Below are positions 1-8,692 of a DNA stretch of 64,000 bases, one piece after another (the first letter of the stretch is position 1; each line of letters begins with the position of its first letter). Below the pieces are notes generated by a model. That model was not told the DNA's origin. It was given only the letters and a program-made list of their open reading frames with translations, and made no database searches. This DNA comes from Xanthomonas sacchari (GTDB lineage Bacteria; Pseudomonadota; Gammaproteobacteria; Xanthomonadales; Xanthomonadaceae). The position numbers were made by a program, and so were the translations under genes. Location of the stretch: positions 310,001 to 374,000 of the forward strand of contig NZ_CP132343.1 of assembly GCF_040529065.1 (NCBI RefSeq). The letters run 5' to 3'.

Positions 1-441
1 ATTGGCGCGGAACACCGCGGCCTCGCCGCTGACCACGATGGCCAGCGGCTGCTGCGCCTGCACCGCGGCACCCGGTGCGACCAGCACGCGCTCGACCCGC
101 CCGGTCACGGTGGAAGCCACCGAGGCGCGCGCGCCCACTGCCGGTTCGACTCGGCCGGCCAGGCGCACCGAGGCACCGCCGCCGCGGCCGACCGCGACCA
201 CGTCCAGGCCGGAGGCGGCAATCTGTTGCGGCGTCAGCCGCACCACGTCGCCGGTTTCGGCATCCGCGTGGGCAGTGGCATCGGTCTTGGCCACCGGTGC
301 GTGGGCTGCGTCCTTGCCTTCGGCGCCATGGTCGTGCGCGTCGTCGGCCACCGGAGCGGCCTGCTTGTCGCCGGCGCAGGCGGCCAGCAGCAGCGCCAGC
401 AGCACGCTGCCGGCAAGGGAGATCGAACGGGACAGGTTCAT
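1..441 (-). CDS. CzcB-like RND efflux periplasmic adaptor lipoprotein (partial, N-terminal part)
   Basis: Periplasmic membrane-fusion subunit expected to bridge an inner-membrane RND pump and the outer-membrane factor encoded just upstream; heavy-metal export is the likely role. The visible 147 residues start with a lipoprotein signal ending in LLLAAC, so the mature protein should be lipid-anchored at Cys21 or close to it. A His/Asp-rich stretch follows (DDAHDHGAEGKDAAHAP), a typical metal-binding preface in CzcB-type adaptors, and then the start of the barrel/lipoyl region (TVTGRVERVLVAPGAAV). The ATG lies 8 bases after GGAGG and overlaps the stop of the TolC-family gene (ATGA), so the two are translationally coupled. 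The C-terminal part and the pump gene lie outside the window, so the substrate is inferred. Confidence 0.85.
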   Translation of the reverse strand, partial: MNLSRSISLAGSVLLALLLAACAGDKQAAPVADDAHDHGAEGKDAAHAPVAKTDATAHADAETGDVVRLTPQQIAASGLDVVAVGRGGGASVRLAGRVEPAVGARASVASTVTGRVERVLVAPGAAVQAQQPLAIVVSGEAAVFRAN

Positions 442-1691
442 TGTGCCTCCATGAACGGCGCGCGCCCTTCCAGGCGGGCCAATGCGATTTCCGCCGCGAC
501 CCGCGCCAGGCGCGCGTCCACCGTGGTGCCGCGCGCGGCGATGAGCGCCGCGCGGGTGCTGCGCAGCTCCAGTTGTGCGATGCGTCCGGCATCGAAGCCG
601 ATGCGGGCCAGGCGGTAGGCCTCCTGCGCGGCGGCCACGCTCGTGTCGGCCGCGCGCGTGCGGCTGTCGGCGGCCTTCAGCGTGGCGAGTGCGGCCAAGC
701 GGTCGGCGGCGCTGGCGCGGCGTTGCTGCTCCAGCCGCGCCTCGGCTGCGCGCCGTTCGGCGCTGGCGGCACGGATGCCGCCGCGGTTGCGATCGAACAG
801 CGGCACGCTGAGGCTGAGGCCGAGCGTGTAGGCGTGGGCGCGGTCTTCGCGCAAACGCGTCTGTGCGGCGGTCAGGCTCAGCTCGGGCAGGGCACGCTTG
901 CGCTCCACCGCGACCTGGCGGTCGGCGGCCTCGGCCTCCGCGGCGGCGATGCGCACCGGCAGCGCTGCCTCGTCGGTCGCGCGCGGCGACGGCGGCGCGC
1001 GGTCGAGCAGGCCACCGTCGAGGGACTGCACCGGTGTGTCCAGCAGGGCGATCGCGGCCAGGCGCGCCAACGCCGCGTCGCGGAACGCCTGCGCCTCGTC
1101 CAGTGCCGCGGTGGCCTCGGCCACTTCGCTGCGCGCCTGCACTGCGCGCAATTGCGGCTCGCGGCCCTGCGCGACCATCGCCTCGACGGCGGCCGCATCG
1201 TCGCCGATCAGGCCCAGCGCTTCCTCGGCAAGTGCATGACGGCGCAGCGCGCTTTCGGCCAGCGCGTAGGCCGAGGCCAATTCCCCTGCGGCCTCGCTGC
1301 GATGCTGCGTGCCGCGCATGGCGGCCGCGTCGGCGTCGGCGCGGGCCGCGCGGATGCGTGCGCCGCGTTGGCCCCACAGTTCCAGCGGTTGCGACAGGGT
1401 CAGCGAGGTTTCGGCGCGGGCGGTGCCCGCATAGGTGCCGCTGCCCCAGGCGTTTTCGGTGGACCAGGACAGCGACGGGTTGGGCAGCGCGCGGGCCTGT
1501 TCGGCGCGCGCATCGGCGGCCTCGGTCAGCGCCGCGCCGACGCGGCTGCCGGGCAGCTGGTCGAGGCGTTGCAGCAAGGTGTCGTATGAAGGGGCGGTCT
1601 GCGCCATCGCCAGCGCGGCCGGGGCCAGGCCCAGCAGCACGGCGACGACCCGCCCGGCCGCGCGCGGCGGCCGACGTGTCGGAGTCGACAT
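438..1691 (-). CDS. TolC/CzcC-family outer-membrane efflux protein
   Basis: Outer-membrane channel subunit of a tripartite efflux system. The 417-residue product has an N-terminal signal peptide (about residues 1-31, ending AMAQ) and two long helical halves rich in Ala, Arg and Glu with coiled-coil character, as in the OEP/TolC family (about 420-450 residues in CzcC proteins). The start is set at the ATG giving MSTPTRRP; a TTG two codons earlier is possible but less likely. It overlaps the downstream CzcB-like adaptor by four bases and follows a His-rich periplasmic protein on the same strand, the usual order of Xanthomonas and Ralstonia czc-type operons. The metal specificity (Co/Zn/Cd) is not readable from this subunit. 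Confidence 0.85.
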   Translation of the reverse strand: MSTPTRRPPRAAGRVVAVLLGLAPAALAMAQTAPSYDTLLQRLDQLPGSRVGAALTEAADARAEQARALPNPSLSWSTENAWGSGTYAGTARAETSLTLSQPLELWGQRGARIRAARADADAAAMRGTQHRSEAAGELASAYALAESALRRHALAEEALGLIGDDAAAVEAMVAQGREPQLRAVQARSEVAEATAALDEAQAFRDAALARLAAIALLDTPVQSLDGGLLDRAPPSPRATDEAALPVRIAAAEAEAADRQVAVERKRALPELSLTAAQTRLREDRAHAYTLGLSLSVPLFDRNRGGIRAASAERRAAEARLEQQRRASAADRLAALATLKAADSRTRAADTSVAAAQEAYRLARIGFDAGRIAQLELRSTRAALIAARGTTVDARLARVAAEIALARLEGRAPFMEAQ

Positions 1692-1747
1692 GAGCAAATT
1701 CCAGAGGTGAGGGAAACGGAACCCCGCGATCGCGGGACACGCTCAAC

Positions 1748-2086
1748 TCACGCTCTGGGCGGACGCTTCAATCCGTCCTGGACGATGCCTGCAGGGGAGG
1801 CGTCGACGGCCTGCATCCAGCGCGCCGGTCGCGGCGCGCCGAACACGGCGAGGGCGCTCGCCGGCAGGCTCAGATTCGAGTGGTGGCAATGGTTGTGGCT
1901 GCAGGCGCCGGCATGCTTGCCGTCACTGTCCTCGCCATCGGCATGCGCCGCGGCGGGCGCGTGCACCGCGTCGGCCGATTCCGGCTCCAGCGCGCAGGCC
2001 AGCGCATCGGCCACCGGCACGACCACGAACGCCGCCAGCAGCAGCATCAGCAAGGAGGTACGCAGTGGACGGAACAGGCGGCGCAT
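1748..2086 (-). CDS. Small His/Cys-rich periplasmic protein, CzcI-like
   Basis: A 112-residue exported protein starting MRRLFRPLRTSLL, with a signal peptide ending near VADALA. The mature part has an acidic/His segment (HADGEDSDGKHAGACSHNHCHHS) that looks like a metal-binding loop. It sits 56 bases upstream of the CzcC-like gene on the same strand, the position held by CzcI-type proteins in czc operons, and is probably the first gene of this transcription unit. A metal-sensing or metal-buffering role is inferred from composition and position; no catalytic motif is visible. Confidence 0.7.
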   Translation of the reverse strand: MRRLFRPLRTSLLMLLLAAFVVVPVADALACALEPESADAVHAPAAAHADGEDSDGKHAGACSHNHCHHSNLSLPASALAVFGAPRPARWMQAVDASPAGIVQDGLKRPPRA

Positions 2087-2188
2087 GGTCTGGACGAGGC
2101 TAGCAAGCGGCTTGCGCCGGATACAATAGCAACGCCCGCCTGGTCCATCGGCCCGGACCTGCGCGCGGCGCCTGGCCCTGTGGACAAC

Positions 2189-2217
2189 TTGCACAAGCCC
2201 TTGATCGCCTGCATAAT
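2189..2217 (+). promoter_or_regulatory. Probable sigma-70 promoter of rpmB-rpmG
   Basis: TTGCAC (2189-2194) and CATAAT (2212-2217) are separated by exactly 17 bases, about 170 bases upstream of the rpmB start and pointing toward it. This is the best -35/-10 pair in the gap between the metal operon and the ribosomal protein genes. The implied 5' leader is about 160 bases. Confidence 0.5.
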
Positions 2218-2386
2218 GCGCGGCTCGCTGTGCCCGACGAGGTCGGGGCCGGCGGCCGGATGCGCGATCTCCGGCCGGCCTCTCCCAGCGTAACCGTTTG
2301 ATTTCCCACGTCGCGTGGTGGCCGCAGGGCTGCCGGGGCCGCCGTCTCCCAGGCTATGGGCGACCAAACTACTATCGAGGTGCGCA

Positions 2387-2623
2387 ATGTCCCGCGTATG
2401 CCAAGTGTCCGGCAAGCGTGTGCAGACGGGTAACAACGTCTCCCACGCCAACAACAAGACCCGCCGTCGTTTCCTGCCCAACCTGCACGAGCGCCGTTTC
2501 TGGGTCGCCAGCGAGAACCGCTGGGTCAAGCTGAAGGTTTCCGCGCACGCGCTGCGCACCATCGACAAGAACGGCATCGACACCGTTCTGGCTGAGCTGC
2601 GTGCGCGCGGCGAAAAGGTCTGA
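2387..2623 (+). CDS. rpmB: 50S ribosomal protein L28
   Basis: Large-subunit ribosomal protein L28, 78 residues, the normal length. The product starts [12 protein letters not shown] and carries the family pattern [17 protein letters not shown]. The ATG at 2387 is chosen because the conserved N terminus begins there; longer in-frame starts add sequence without homology. It is followed after 13 bases by rpmG, the standard bacterial rpmBG pair. Confidence 0.98.
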   Translation: MSRVCQVSGKRVQTGNNVSHANNKTRRRFLPNLHERRFWVASENRWVKLKVSAHALRTIDKNGIDTVLAELRARGEKV

Positions 2624-2636
2624 GGAGTAGAGCATC

Positions 2637-2801
2637 ATGGCAGGCAAGCGCGATAAGGTCCGTATGATTTCCTCGGCCGGTACCGGCCACTTCTACACCA
2701 CGGACAAGAACAAGAAGAACACCCCGGGGAAGATGGAATTCCTCAAGTACGATCCGGTCGTGCGCAAGCACGTCCTGTACAAGGAAGGCAAGATCAAGTG
2801 A
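2637..2801 (+). CDS. rpmG: 50S ribosomal protein L33
   Basis: Large-subunit protein L33, 54 residues ([15 protein letters not shown]...). It lacks the two CxxC pairs of zinc-binding L33, so it is the zinc-independent (C-minus) form. A Shine-Dalgarno-like TGAGGAG overlapping the rpmB stop precedes the ATG. It is co-transcribed with rpmB and followed by a hairpin at 2840-2859. Confidence 0.98.
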   Translation: MAGKRDKVRMISSAGTGHFYTTDKNKKNTPGKMEFLKYDPVVRKHVLYKEGKIK

Positions 2802-2839
2802 TCGGCTGATCCTCGGATCGCTGCTCACGCTGGACACCG

Positions 2840-2866
2840 AACCCGCCGCAAGGCGGGTTTCGTGCG
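2840..2866 (+). terminator. Hairpin after rpmG
   Basis: A perfect 8-bp stem AACCCGCC / GGCGGGTT closes a GCAA tetraloop (2840-2859). Only a weak T-containing tail follows (TTTCGTGCGTCTT). It lies 38 bases after the rpmG stop and is a plausible rho-independent terminator, though the U tract is poor. Confidence 0.6.
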
Positions 2867-2960
2867 TCTTGGGGGATGGAAAACACGCCGCCGCTGCGGC
2901 CATGGTTGCGTTTGCTGGCGCAGTCCGCAGAATCGGGCAACCTGGGTTGCGAGGATCGCG

Positions 2961-4379
2961 ATGCTGCCGGTCTGGTTGGAAGGCACGTGGCTGCTGGCGC
3001 TGGACTGGTTGATCCGGCTGGTGGCGCTGTTGTGGATCCCCACCCGCACCACGCCGGGCGCCGCGCGCAGCTGGCTGCTGCTGGTGGGCTTCGTGCCGTT
3101 GCTGGGGCTGCCGCTGTACCTGTTGCTCGGCCACCCCTGGCTCTCGCGCGAGCGCATCCGCCGCCAGGCGCTGGCCTCGCAGGTGATCCGCGAGCAGCAG
3201 GTGCCGCTGACCGCGCTGCGCTGGGCGCCGCCGGCCGATACCGTGGTCGCCGAAGTGGTGCCGCTGGTCGAGCGCCAGGGCGACTTCATGCCGACCCACG
3301 GCAACAGCGTCGAACTGCTCGACCGCTACGCGCCCTCGCTGCAGGCGCTGATCGACGACATCGACGCGGCGGTCGAGCGCGTGCACCTGCTGTACTACCT
3401 GATGTTCGACGACGCGGTCGGCGATGCGGTGAGCGCGGCGCTGCTGCGCGCCGCCGCGCGCGGCGTGCAGTGCCGGCTGTTGCTGGATGCGCGCGGCGGC
3501 CGCCGCGGCCTGCGCCGCTACCGCAAGCGCCTGCATGCGGCCGGGGTCGAGGTGCAGGCGCTGCTGCCGGGCGGGCTGCGCTGGCGCCGCAGCGGCCGCA
3601 TGGACCTGCGCAACCACCGCAAGATCGCGGTGATCGACAACCGCGTCGGCTACATCGGTTCGCAGAACCTGGCCGAGCCGCAGTTCGTGCCCGGCCATCC
3701 CAACCGCGAACTGGTGGCGCGGGTGCAGGGGCCGGTGGTGGCGCACCTGGAAGCGGTATTCGCCAGCGACTGGTTCATCGAGACCGGGCAGCGCCTGAGC
3801 GTGGTCGCGCCCGCCTCCATCCACGGCGGCGGCGTCGCCGCGCAGCTGCTGCCCAGCGGGCCGGCGTACCCGTTCGAGAACGCGCGCGACACGGTCAACG
3901 CGTTGATCCATCTGGCGCGGCGGCGCATCGTCATGGTCACCCCGTATTTCGTGCCGGACGAGGCCACGCTCAGCGCGCTGCGCATTGCCGCGCTGTCCGG
4001 GGTGGACGTGCAGTTGATCCTGTCCGAGAGCAACAACCAGCGGCTCACCGCCTGGGCGCAGGAGGCCTATTACGACGAGTTGCTGCGCAGCGGGGTCAAG
4101 ATCGCGCTGTACCGGCCGTGCTTCCTGCACGCCAAGCACCTGAGCGTGGACGAAGGCATCGCCCTGGTCGGCTCGATCAACCTGGACATCCGCTCGTTCG
4201 CGTTGAACGCCGAGGTCGGCATGCTGTGCTACAGCGCCGCGGTGGTGCAGCGGCTGCGCGCGGTGGAGGCCGACTACCTGGCCGACGCGCGGGTGCTGAC
4301 GTTGCAGGACTGGCGCAAGCGGCCGGCGTGGCGGCGCAGCCGCGAAGGCATCGCGCGCCTGGCCGATGCACTGATGTGA
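2961..4379 (+). CDS. cls: Cardiolipin synthase (phospholipase D family)
   Basis: Condenses phospholipid headgroups to make cardiolipin at the inner membrane. The 472-residue product has two N-terminal membrane segments (about residues 5-27 and 38-60) and two HKD motifs: NHRKIAVIDNRVGYIGSQN in the middle and HAKHLSVDEGIALVGSINLD near the C terminus. This is the layout of ClsA-type enzymes, with length close to the usual 470-490. The ATG at 2961 follows GAGGATCGCG; the conserved membrane segment begins at once. A second PLD-family synthase is encoded at 13168-14373, so the strain has at least two. Confidence 0.9.
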   Translation: MLPVWLEGTWLLALDWLIRLVALLWIPTRTTPGAARSWLLLVGFVPLLGLPLYLLLGHPWLSRERIRRQALASQVIREQQVPLTALRWAPPADTVVAEVVPLVERQGDFMPTHGNSVELLDRYAPSLQALIDDIDAAVERVHLLYYLMFDDAVGDAVSAALLRAAARGVQCRLLLDARGGRRGLRRYRKRLHAAGVEVQALLPGGLRWRRSGRMDLRNHRKIAVIDNRVGYIGSQNLAEPQFVPGHPNRELVARVQGPVVAHLEAVFASDWFIETGQRLSVVAPASIHGGGVAAQLLPSGPAYPFENARDTVNALIHLARRRIVMVTPYFVPDEATLSALRIAALSGVDVQLILSESNNQRLTAWAQEAYYDELLRSGVKIALYRPCFLHAKHLSVDEGIALVGSINLDIRSFALNAEVGMLCYSAAVVQRLRAVEADYLADARVLTLQDWRKRPAWRRSREGIARLADALM

Positions 4380-4490
4380 CGCACGCCGATGACAGGCGCA
4401 TGACGCGCTCATGCGCGATCGGTGCCGGCACATGCGCGACGGTTCTCAGCCATGGGCCGGCCCGGTGGGGGCTTCCCTTACAATCGCCGC

Positions 4491-5918
4491 ATGAATGAGT
4501 GTGTGCCCAGCGACCCGGTCGACGACGACTGCGACATCGCCATCGTCGGTGGCGGCGCGGCCGGCGTGCTGGTCGCCTTGCACGTGCTGCGCCAGGCCAG
4601 CACCGCGCTGCGCGTGCAACTGATCGAATCGCAGCCGGCGCTGGCGCAGGGCGTGGCCTATGCGACGCCCTGCGCCGAGCACCTGTTGAACGTGACGGCC
4701 GGACGCATGAGCGCCTTCGCCGACGCGCCCGACGACTTCCTCGACTGGCTGCAGCAACAGGCGCTGTATCCGCAGCTGGCGCGCGCGGCGCTGGCCGAGG
4801 CCTACGTGCAGCGCCGGCATTACGCCGCCTACCTGCGCGCACGCCTGCTGCAGGCGCAGGCCGCGGGACCTGCGCGCCTGCAATGGCGGCAGGCGCGGGT
4901 GCTGGCGCTGCATCCGCAGCCGACCGGCGGTCAGATTCTGCAATTGCACGACGGTGGACAGCTGCACGCCGGCGCCACCATGCTGGCGCTGGGCAACAGC
5001 CTGCGTCCGCTGCCGGCGCGCGGCGCCCCCAGTCTCGACGCGCCGTCGCGGATCGAGGCCTGGGACTACGCGCAGTTGCAGGCGATTCCGCGCGAGGCCA
5101 CGGTGTGCATCGTCGGCTCCGGGCTGAGCATGGCCGACAGCGTGCTGACGCTGCTGGCCAATGCGCACCGCGGCCCGGTGCACGTGGTCTCGCGGCACGC
5201 CTTGCTGCCGTTGCCGCACGCCGCGCATGGCGCGCCGGCCGACTTCGATGCGCAGGCATTGCTGGCGATGCCGTTGCGCCAGCGGGTGCGCGCGCTGCGT
5301 CGCCACGCGGCCGCGGCACAGGCGCAGGGCCGGCCCTGGCAGAGCGTGATGGACCGGATACGCCCGCTGAGCCAGGCGCTGTGGCAATCGCTGTCGATCA
5401 CCGAGCAGCGCCGCTTCCTGCGCCACGTGGTGCGCTACTGGGACGTGCACCGGCATCGCATCGCCGCGCCGGTGTTCGCGCAGCTGCAGGCGATGCGCCG
5501 GGTCGGCCAGTTGCGCCTGCACCGCGCGCGGCTGGACACGGTGTTCCCGGTCGGCGCCTGTGTGCAGGTCAACGGCATGGGCGCCGACGGCGTGCCGCTG
5601 CAGCTCGACGCCCACTGCGTGATCAACGCCACCGGCGTCGAACTGCGCGCGCAGACCATGCGCAATCCGCTGCTGCACCAGTTGCTGGGCTGTGGCCATG
5701 CGCAGCCGGGGCCGCACGGCATCGGCGTAGGCAGCGCCGCCGATGGTGCGTTGCTCGACGCCGACGGCCACGCCACGCCGCGCATCCGCGTGCTCGGTAG
5801 CCTGCGCATCGGCAGCCTGTGGGAAAGCCTGGCGATCCCCGAGTTGCGGGTGCAGGCGCAGCAGACCGCGCAGGCGCTGCTGGCGCTGGCGTCGCCGGCG
5901 CCTGCCGCTGCGCACTGA
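4491..5918 (+). CDS. FAD/NAD(P)-binding protein
   Basis: Predicted flavoprotein of the FAD-NAD(P)-binding family (PF13454 type), 475 residues. A dinucleotide-binding motif IVGGGAAG begins at about residue 18, and a second Rossmann motif (IVGSGLSMAD) occurs near residue 207, the two-nucleotide-site layout of NAD(P)H-dependent flavin oxidoreductases. The ATG at 4491 gives MNECVPSD directly before the first beta strand. It stands alone between cls and a repeat hairpin, facing the MFS gene. The substrate is unknown; context gives no pathway. Confidence 0.75.
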   Translation: MNECVPSDPVDDDCDIAIVGGGAAGVLVALHVLRQASTALRVQLIESQPALAQGVAYATPCAEHLLNVTAGRMSAFADAPDDFLDWLQQQALYPQLARAALAEAYVQRRHYAAYLRARLLQAQAAGPARLQWRQARVLALHPQPTGGQILQLHDGGQLHAGATMLALGNSLRPLPARGAPSLDAPSRIEAWDYAQLQAIPREATVCIVGSGLSMADSVLTLLANAHRGPVHVVSRHALLPLPHAAHGAPADFDAQALLAMPLRQRVRALRRHAAAAQAQGRPWQSVMDRIRPLSQALWQSLSITEQRRFLRHVVRYWDVHRHRIAAPVFAQLQAMRRVGQLRLHRARLDTVFPVGACVQVNGMGADGVPLQLDAHCVINATGVELRAQTMRNPLLHQLLGCGHAQPGPHGIGVGSAADGALLDADGHATPRIRVLGSLRIGSLWESLAIPELRVQAQQTAQALLALASPAPAAAH

Positions 5919-5972
5919 GCACCGCCGTGCATGCCGGCCGCAATTGCGCGCGGCGCAGCCGTGACCTCCTTT

Positions 5973-6037
5973 GTAGGAGCGGCTTCAGCCGCGACCGGGA
6001 TTTCGGTAACGCCCGTCGCGGCTGAAGCCGCTCCTAC
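5973..6037. repeat. Xanthomonad REP-type inverted repeat, copy A
   Basis: Two 23-base arms beginning GTAGGAGCGGCTTCAGCC and its exact complement (5973-5995 and 6015-6037) flank a 19-base spacer. The same element occurs at 25353-25422 and 42396-42461. A degenerate half (GCCGCTCCTAC) follows near 6082. It lies between two convergent genes and could act as a bidirectional terminator or mRNA stabiliser. Confidence 0.9.
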
Positions 6038-6110
6038 GGCGACAAGACGTTTGCATCGGTTCTAGCCGTCACGAGCATTGCCGCTCCTACAGGTGGGTCG
6101 CCCGTCGCGA

Positions 6111-7625
6111 TCAGCGGTTCCCATCCATCGCGTTTTGCGGCGTGCGCCCGAGCAACAGGCAAATCGCGATCGCCGCCAGCGCGGTGATCGCCGCCAGCAC
6201 CCGGGTGAGCGTGCCGAAGGCCGCGGCGTAGGCCAGGCGCAATTGCGTCGCGGACAGCGCGCCCTCGGCCATGGCGGACAGATCGCCGGCGACCAGCCGC
6301 TGTGCGGTGTCTGCCAGGGCGGCGTGCGGCAGCAGCGGCGCGACTGCGGCCAGTTGCGCCTGCACCAAGGTCGCGAGCAAAGCCGCCACGCTGGCCAGGG
6401 CGATGCCTTCGCCGGCCACGCGCAGCGTGCCGAACAGGCCGGCGGCCATGCCGGCGCGTTCGGTCGGCACCACGCTGACCGACAGCGCATCCATCAGGCC
6501 CCAGGGCACAGCGGTGCCGGCGCCGATCAGCAGCAGCGCCGGCAGCGCCTGCGCCGGTGGCCGCGCGCCCAGCCAGCACAGGCCGACCGCGGCCACCGCC
6601 AAGCCGGCCGCGGACAGCCAGGCCGGGGCGATGCGCTGCGCCAGTACCGCGGCCAGGCTCGGCACCAGCAGCATCGGCGCCGACAGTGCCAGCAGCGTCA
6701 GGCCGGCGCTGGCGGCGGGCGCACCATCCACGCCGATCATGCGCAGCGGCAGCAGCACCAGCAGCACCACGTAGCTGTAGCAGGTGGCGACCGGCAGCAA
6801 CTGCACGCCGACGAAGCGCCGGTAACGGAACAGGCTCAGGTCCAGCAGTGGATGCCGGCGGCGCCGTTCGATCCGCACGAAGCCGAGCAGCAACAGCGCG
6901 GCGGCGCCGAGCAGGGCCAGCGGCGCGGCGCTGCCCCAGCCGCTGTGCGGCCCCTGGATCAGGCCGGCGGTGAACAGCGCCAGCGCCGCGCTGAAACACA
7001 GCGCGCCGGTACGGTCGGGCGGACCGGCGGCAGAGTCGCGCGAGGCCGGCAGCCAGCGCGCGGCCAGGGCCCACGCCAGCGCGGCGACCGCGGCCACGCC
7101 GAAGAAGATCGCGCGCCAGCCCAGCCGTTCGCTCAGCGCGCCGGCGGCCAGCGGGCCGAACGCCAGGCCGGTGCCGAAGGTGGTGCCGAGCAGGCTGAAC
7201 GCGCGCGTGCGCGCCGCGCCGGTGTACATCTGCGCCAGCGCCGCGGTGCCGGCGGCGAGCGCGGCGGCGGCACCGACACCCTGCAACGCCCGCCACAGGT
7301 CGATCGCCGCGACCGAGCCGGCCACGGCCACGCCCAGGCTGGCGCTGGCGAACAGCGCCAGGCCGACGAGGAACACCCGGCGCCGCCCATGCCGGTCGGC
7401 CAGCGCACCGGCGGCCAGCAGCAGGCTGCCGAAGCTGAGCATGAAGGCGTTGGTGATCCAGGCCAGGGCCAGTGCGCTGCCGCCCAGGGCCGCGCCGATC
7501 GCCGGGGTGGCGACGGCACCGCCGGAGAAGTTCAGCGGCAGCGCCAGGGCGGCCAGGCACACCGCGGCCAGGGCGGCGCCGCGGCGCGGCAGGGAAGTGG
7601 GATCAGGAGATGAAGCGGCGGTCAT
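6111..7625 (-). CDS. MFS transporter (drug/solute exporter, DHA2-like)
   Basis: Inner-membrane proton-coupled exporter of the major facilitator superfamily, 504 residues, with about 14 hydrophobic segments, a length typical of the 14-TM DHA2 type. The intracellular loop signature GALADRHGRRRVF between TM2 and TM3 is clear. The ATG (MTAASSPDPTS) is 115 bases from the divergent LysR gene, which is probably its regulator. The transported compound cannot be told from sequence. Confidence 0.88.
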   Translation of the reverse strand: MTAASSPDPTSLPRRGAALAAVCLAALALPLNFSGGAVATPAIGAALGGSALALAWITNAFMLSFGSLLLAAGALADRHGRRRVFLVGLALFASASLGVAVAGSVAAIDLWRALQGVGAAAALAAGTAALAQMYTGAARTRAFSLLGTTFGTGLAFGPLAAGALSERLGWRAIFFGVAAVAALAWALAARWLPASRDSAAGPPDRTGALCFSAALALFTAGLIQGPHSGWGSAAPLALLGAAALLLLGFVRIERRRRHPLLDLSLFRYRRFVGVQLLPVATCYSYVVLLVLLPLRMIGVDGAPAASAGLTLLALSAPMLLVPSLAAVLAQRIAPAWLSAAGLAVAAVGLCWLGARPPAQALPALLLIGAGTAVPWGLMDALSVSVVPTERAGMAAGLFGTLRVAGEGIALASVAALLATLVQAQLAAVAPLLPHAALADTAQRLVAGDLSAMAEGALSATQLRLAYAAAFGTLTRVLAAITALAAIAICLLLGRTPQNAMDGNR

Positions 7626-7740
7626 CGGAGCGGCTCTTGCGGCGGATGTCGGAAGGCCACTAGAGATAACGGGGCGGCAATTCACGAAAAAGGCCGTGAT
7701 CCTCCGGGCTTTGCGGAATGAAACGCTCTAATATCGCCAG

Positions 7741-8622
7741 ATGGATCGCCTCACCGGCATCGTCGCCTTCGTCCGTGCCGCCGAACAGCGCAGTTTCGTC
7801 GGCGCCGGCCGCGTGCTCGGCATCTCGGCCTCGGCGGTGGGCAAGAGCGTGGCCGCGCTGGAGCGCGCGCTCGGCGTGCGCCTGCTGCAGCGGACCACCC
7901 GGCGCATCGCGTTGACCGCCGAGGGCGCGCTGTTCCTGGAGCATTGCCAGCGCGTGCTGGCCGACCTGCGCGAGGCCGAGGAGGCGCTGGCGCAGACCCG
8001 GCAGGCACCGCGCGGGCGGCTGCGGGTCGGCCTGCCGACCATCGGCTATCGCTTCCTGGTGCCGCTGTTGCCCGAATTCCGCCAGCGCTATCCGGACGTG
8101 GCGCTGGACCTGGAGTTCGACGACCGCGTGGTCGACCTGCTCGAACACGGCCTGGACGCGGTGATCCGCAGCGGCGTGCAGGCCGACTCGCGGCTGCTGG
8201 CGCGGCGGCTGGGGCCGTTTCGCTTCTGCCTGTGCGCGGCGCCGGACTACCTGCGCCGCCGCGGCGTGCCGCAGACCCCGGCGGAGCTGGCCGCGCACGA
8301 TGGCGTGCTGTTCCGCGTTCCCGACACCGGCAAGCCGCAGGATTGGCCACTGGCCGAACCGGCGCCGCTGCCGCCGGCGGTGCTCACCTGCAACAACATG
8401 GAAGCGGTACGCGCCGCGGCGATCGCCGGCCTGGGCATCGCCTGCATGCCGGCGTTCCTGGCGCAGGACGCGTTGGCCGACGGCCGCCTGCAGCCGGTGC
8501 TGGACGCGCACATGGCCGACGGCGGCGCGTTCTTCGTGGTGTGGCCGTCGCGCCGGCAACTGTCGCCGAAGCTGCGCGTGTTCGTGGATTTCCTGGCCGA
8601 ACGGCTGTTCCGCACCGATTGA
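7741..8622 (+). CDS. LysR-family transcriptional regulator
   Basis: DNA-binding regulator of 293 residues with the N-terminal winged helix (residues 1-60, GRVLGISASAVGKSVAALE) and a periplasmic-binding-protein-like effector domain (from about residue 90). The motif FDDRVVDLLEHGLDAVIR is characteristic of the CrgA/DmlR/AaeR-like subgroup. It is divergent from the MFS exporter, the classical arrangement in which the LysR protein controls the neighbour from the shared 115-base region. A TAATAT at 7729-7734 lies so close to the ATG that its transcript would be nearly leaderless. Confidence 0.92.
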   Translation: MDRLTGIVAFVRAAEQRSFVGAGRVLGISASAVGKSVAALERALGVRLLQRTTRRIALTAEGALFLEHCQRVLADLREAEEALAQTRQAPRGRLRVGLPTIGYRFLVPLLPEFRQRYPDVALDLEFDDRVVDLLEHGLDAVIRSGVQADSRLLARRLGPFRFCLCAAPDYLRRRGVPQTPAELAAHDGVLFRVPDTGKPQDWPLAEPAPLPPAVLTCNNMEAVRAAAIAGLGIACMPAFLAQDALADGRLQPVLDAHMADGGAFFVVWPSRRQLSPKLRVFVDFLAERLFRTD

Positions 8623-8692
8623 CGCCACGCCGTGTGCCGGGCGGCGCGCGCTGTCGCAGCCGCTGCGCCGCCGCACCGGCTAAAATGCGCGG

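Noticed and set aside
2526-4433. Long minus-strand frame opposite rpmB, rpmG and cls
   Set aside because: Repetitive His/Arg/Gln product; it crosses three certain genes.
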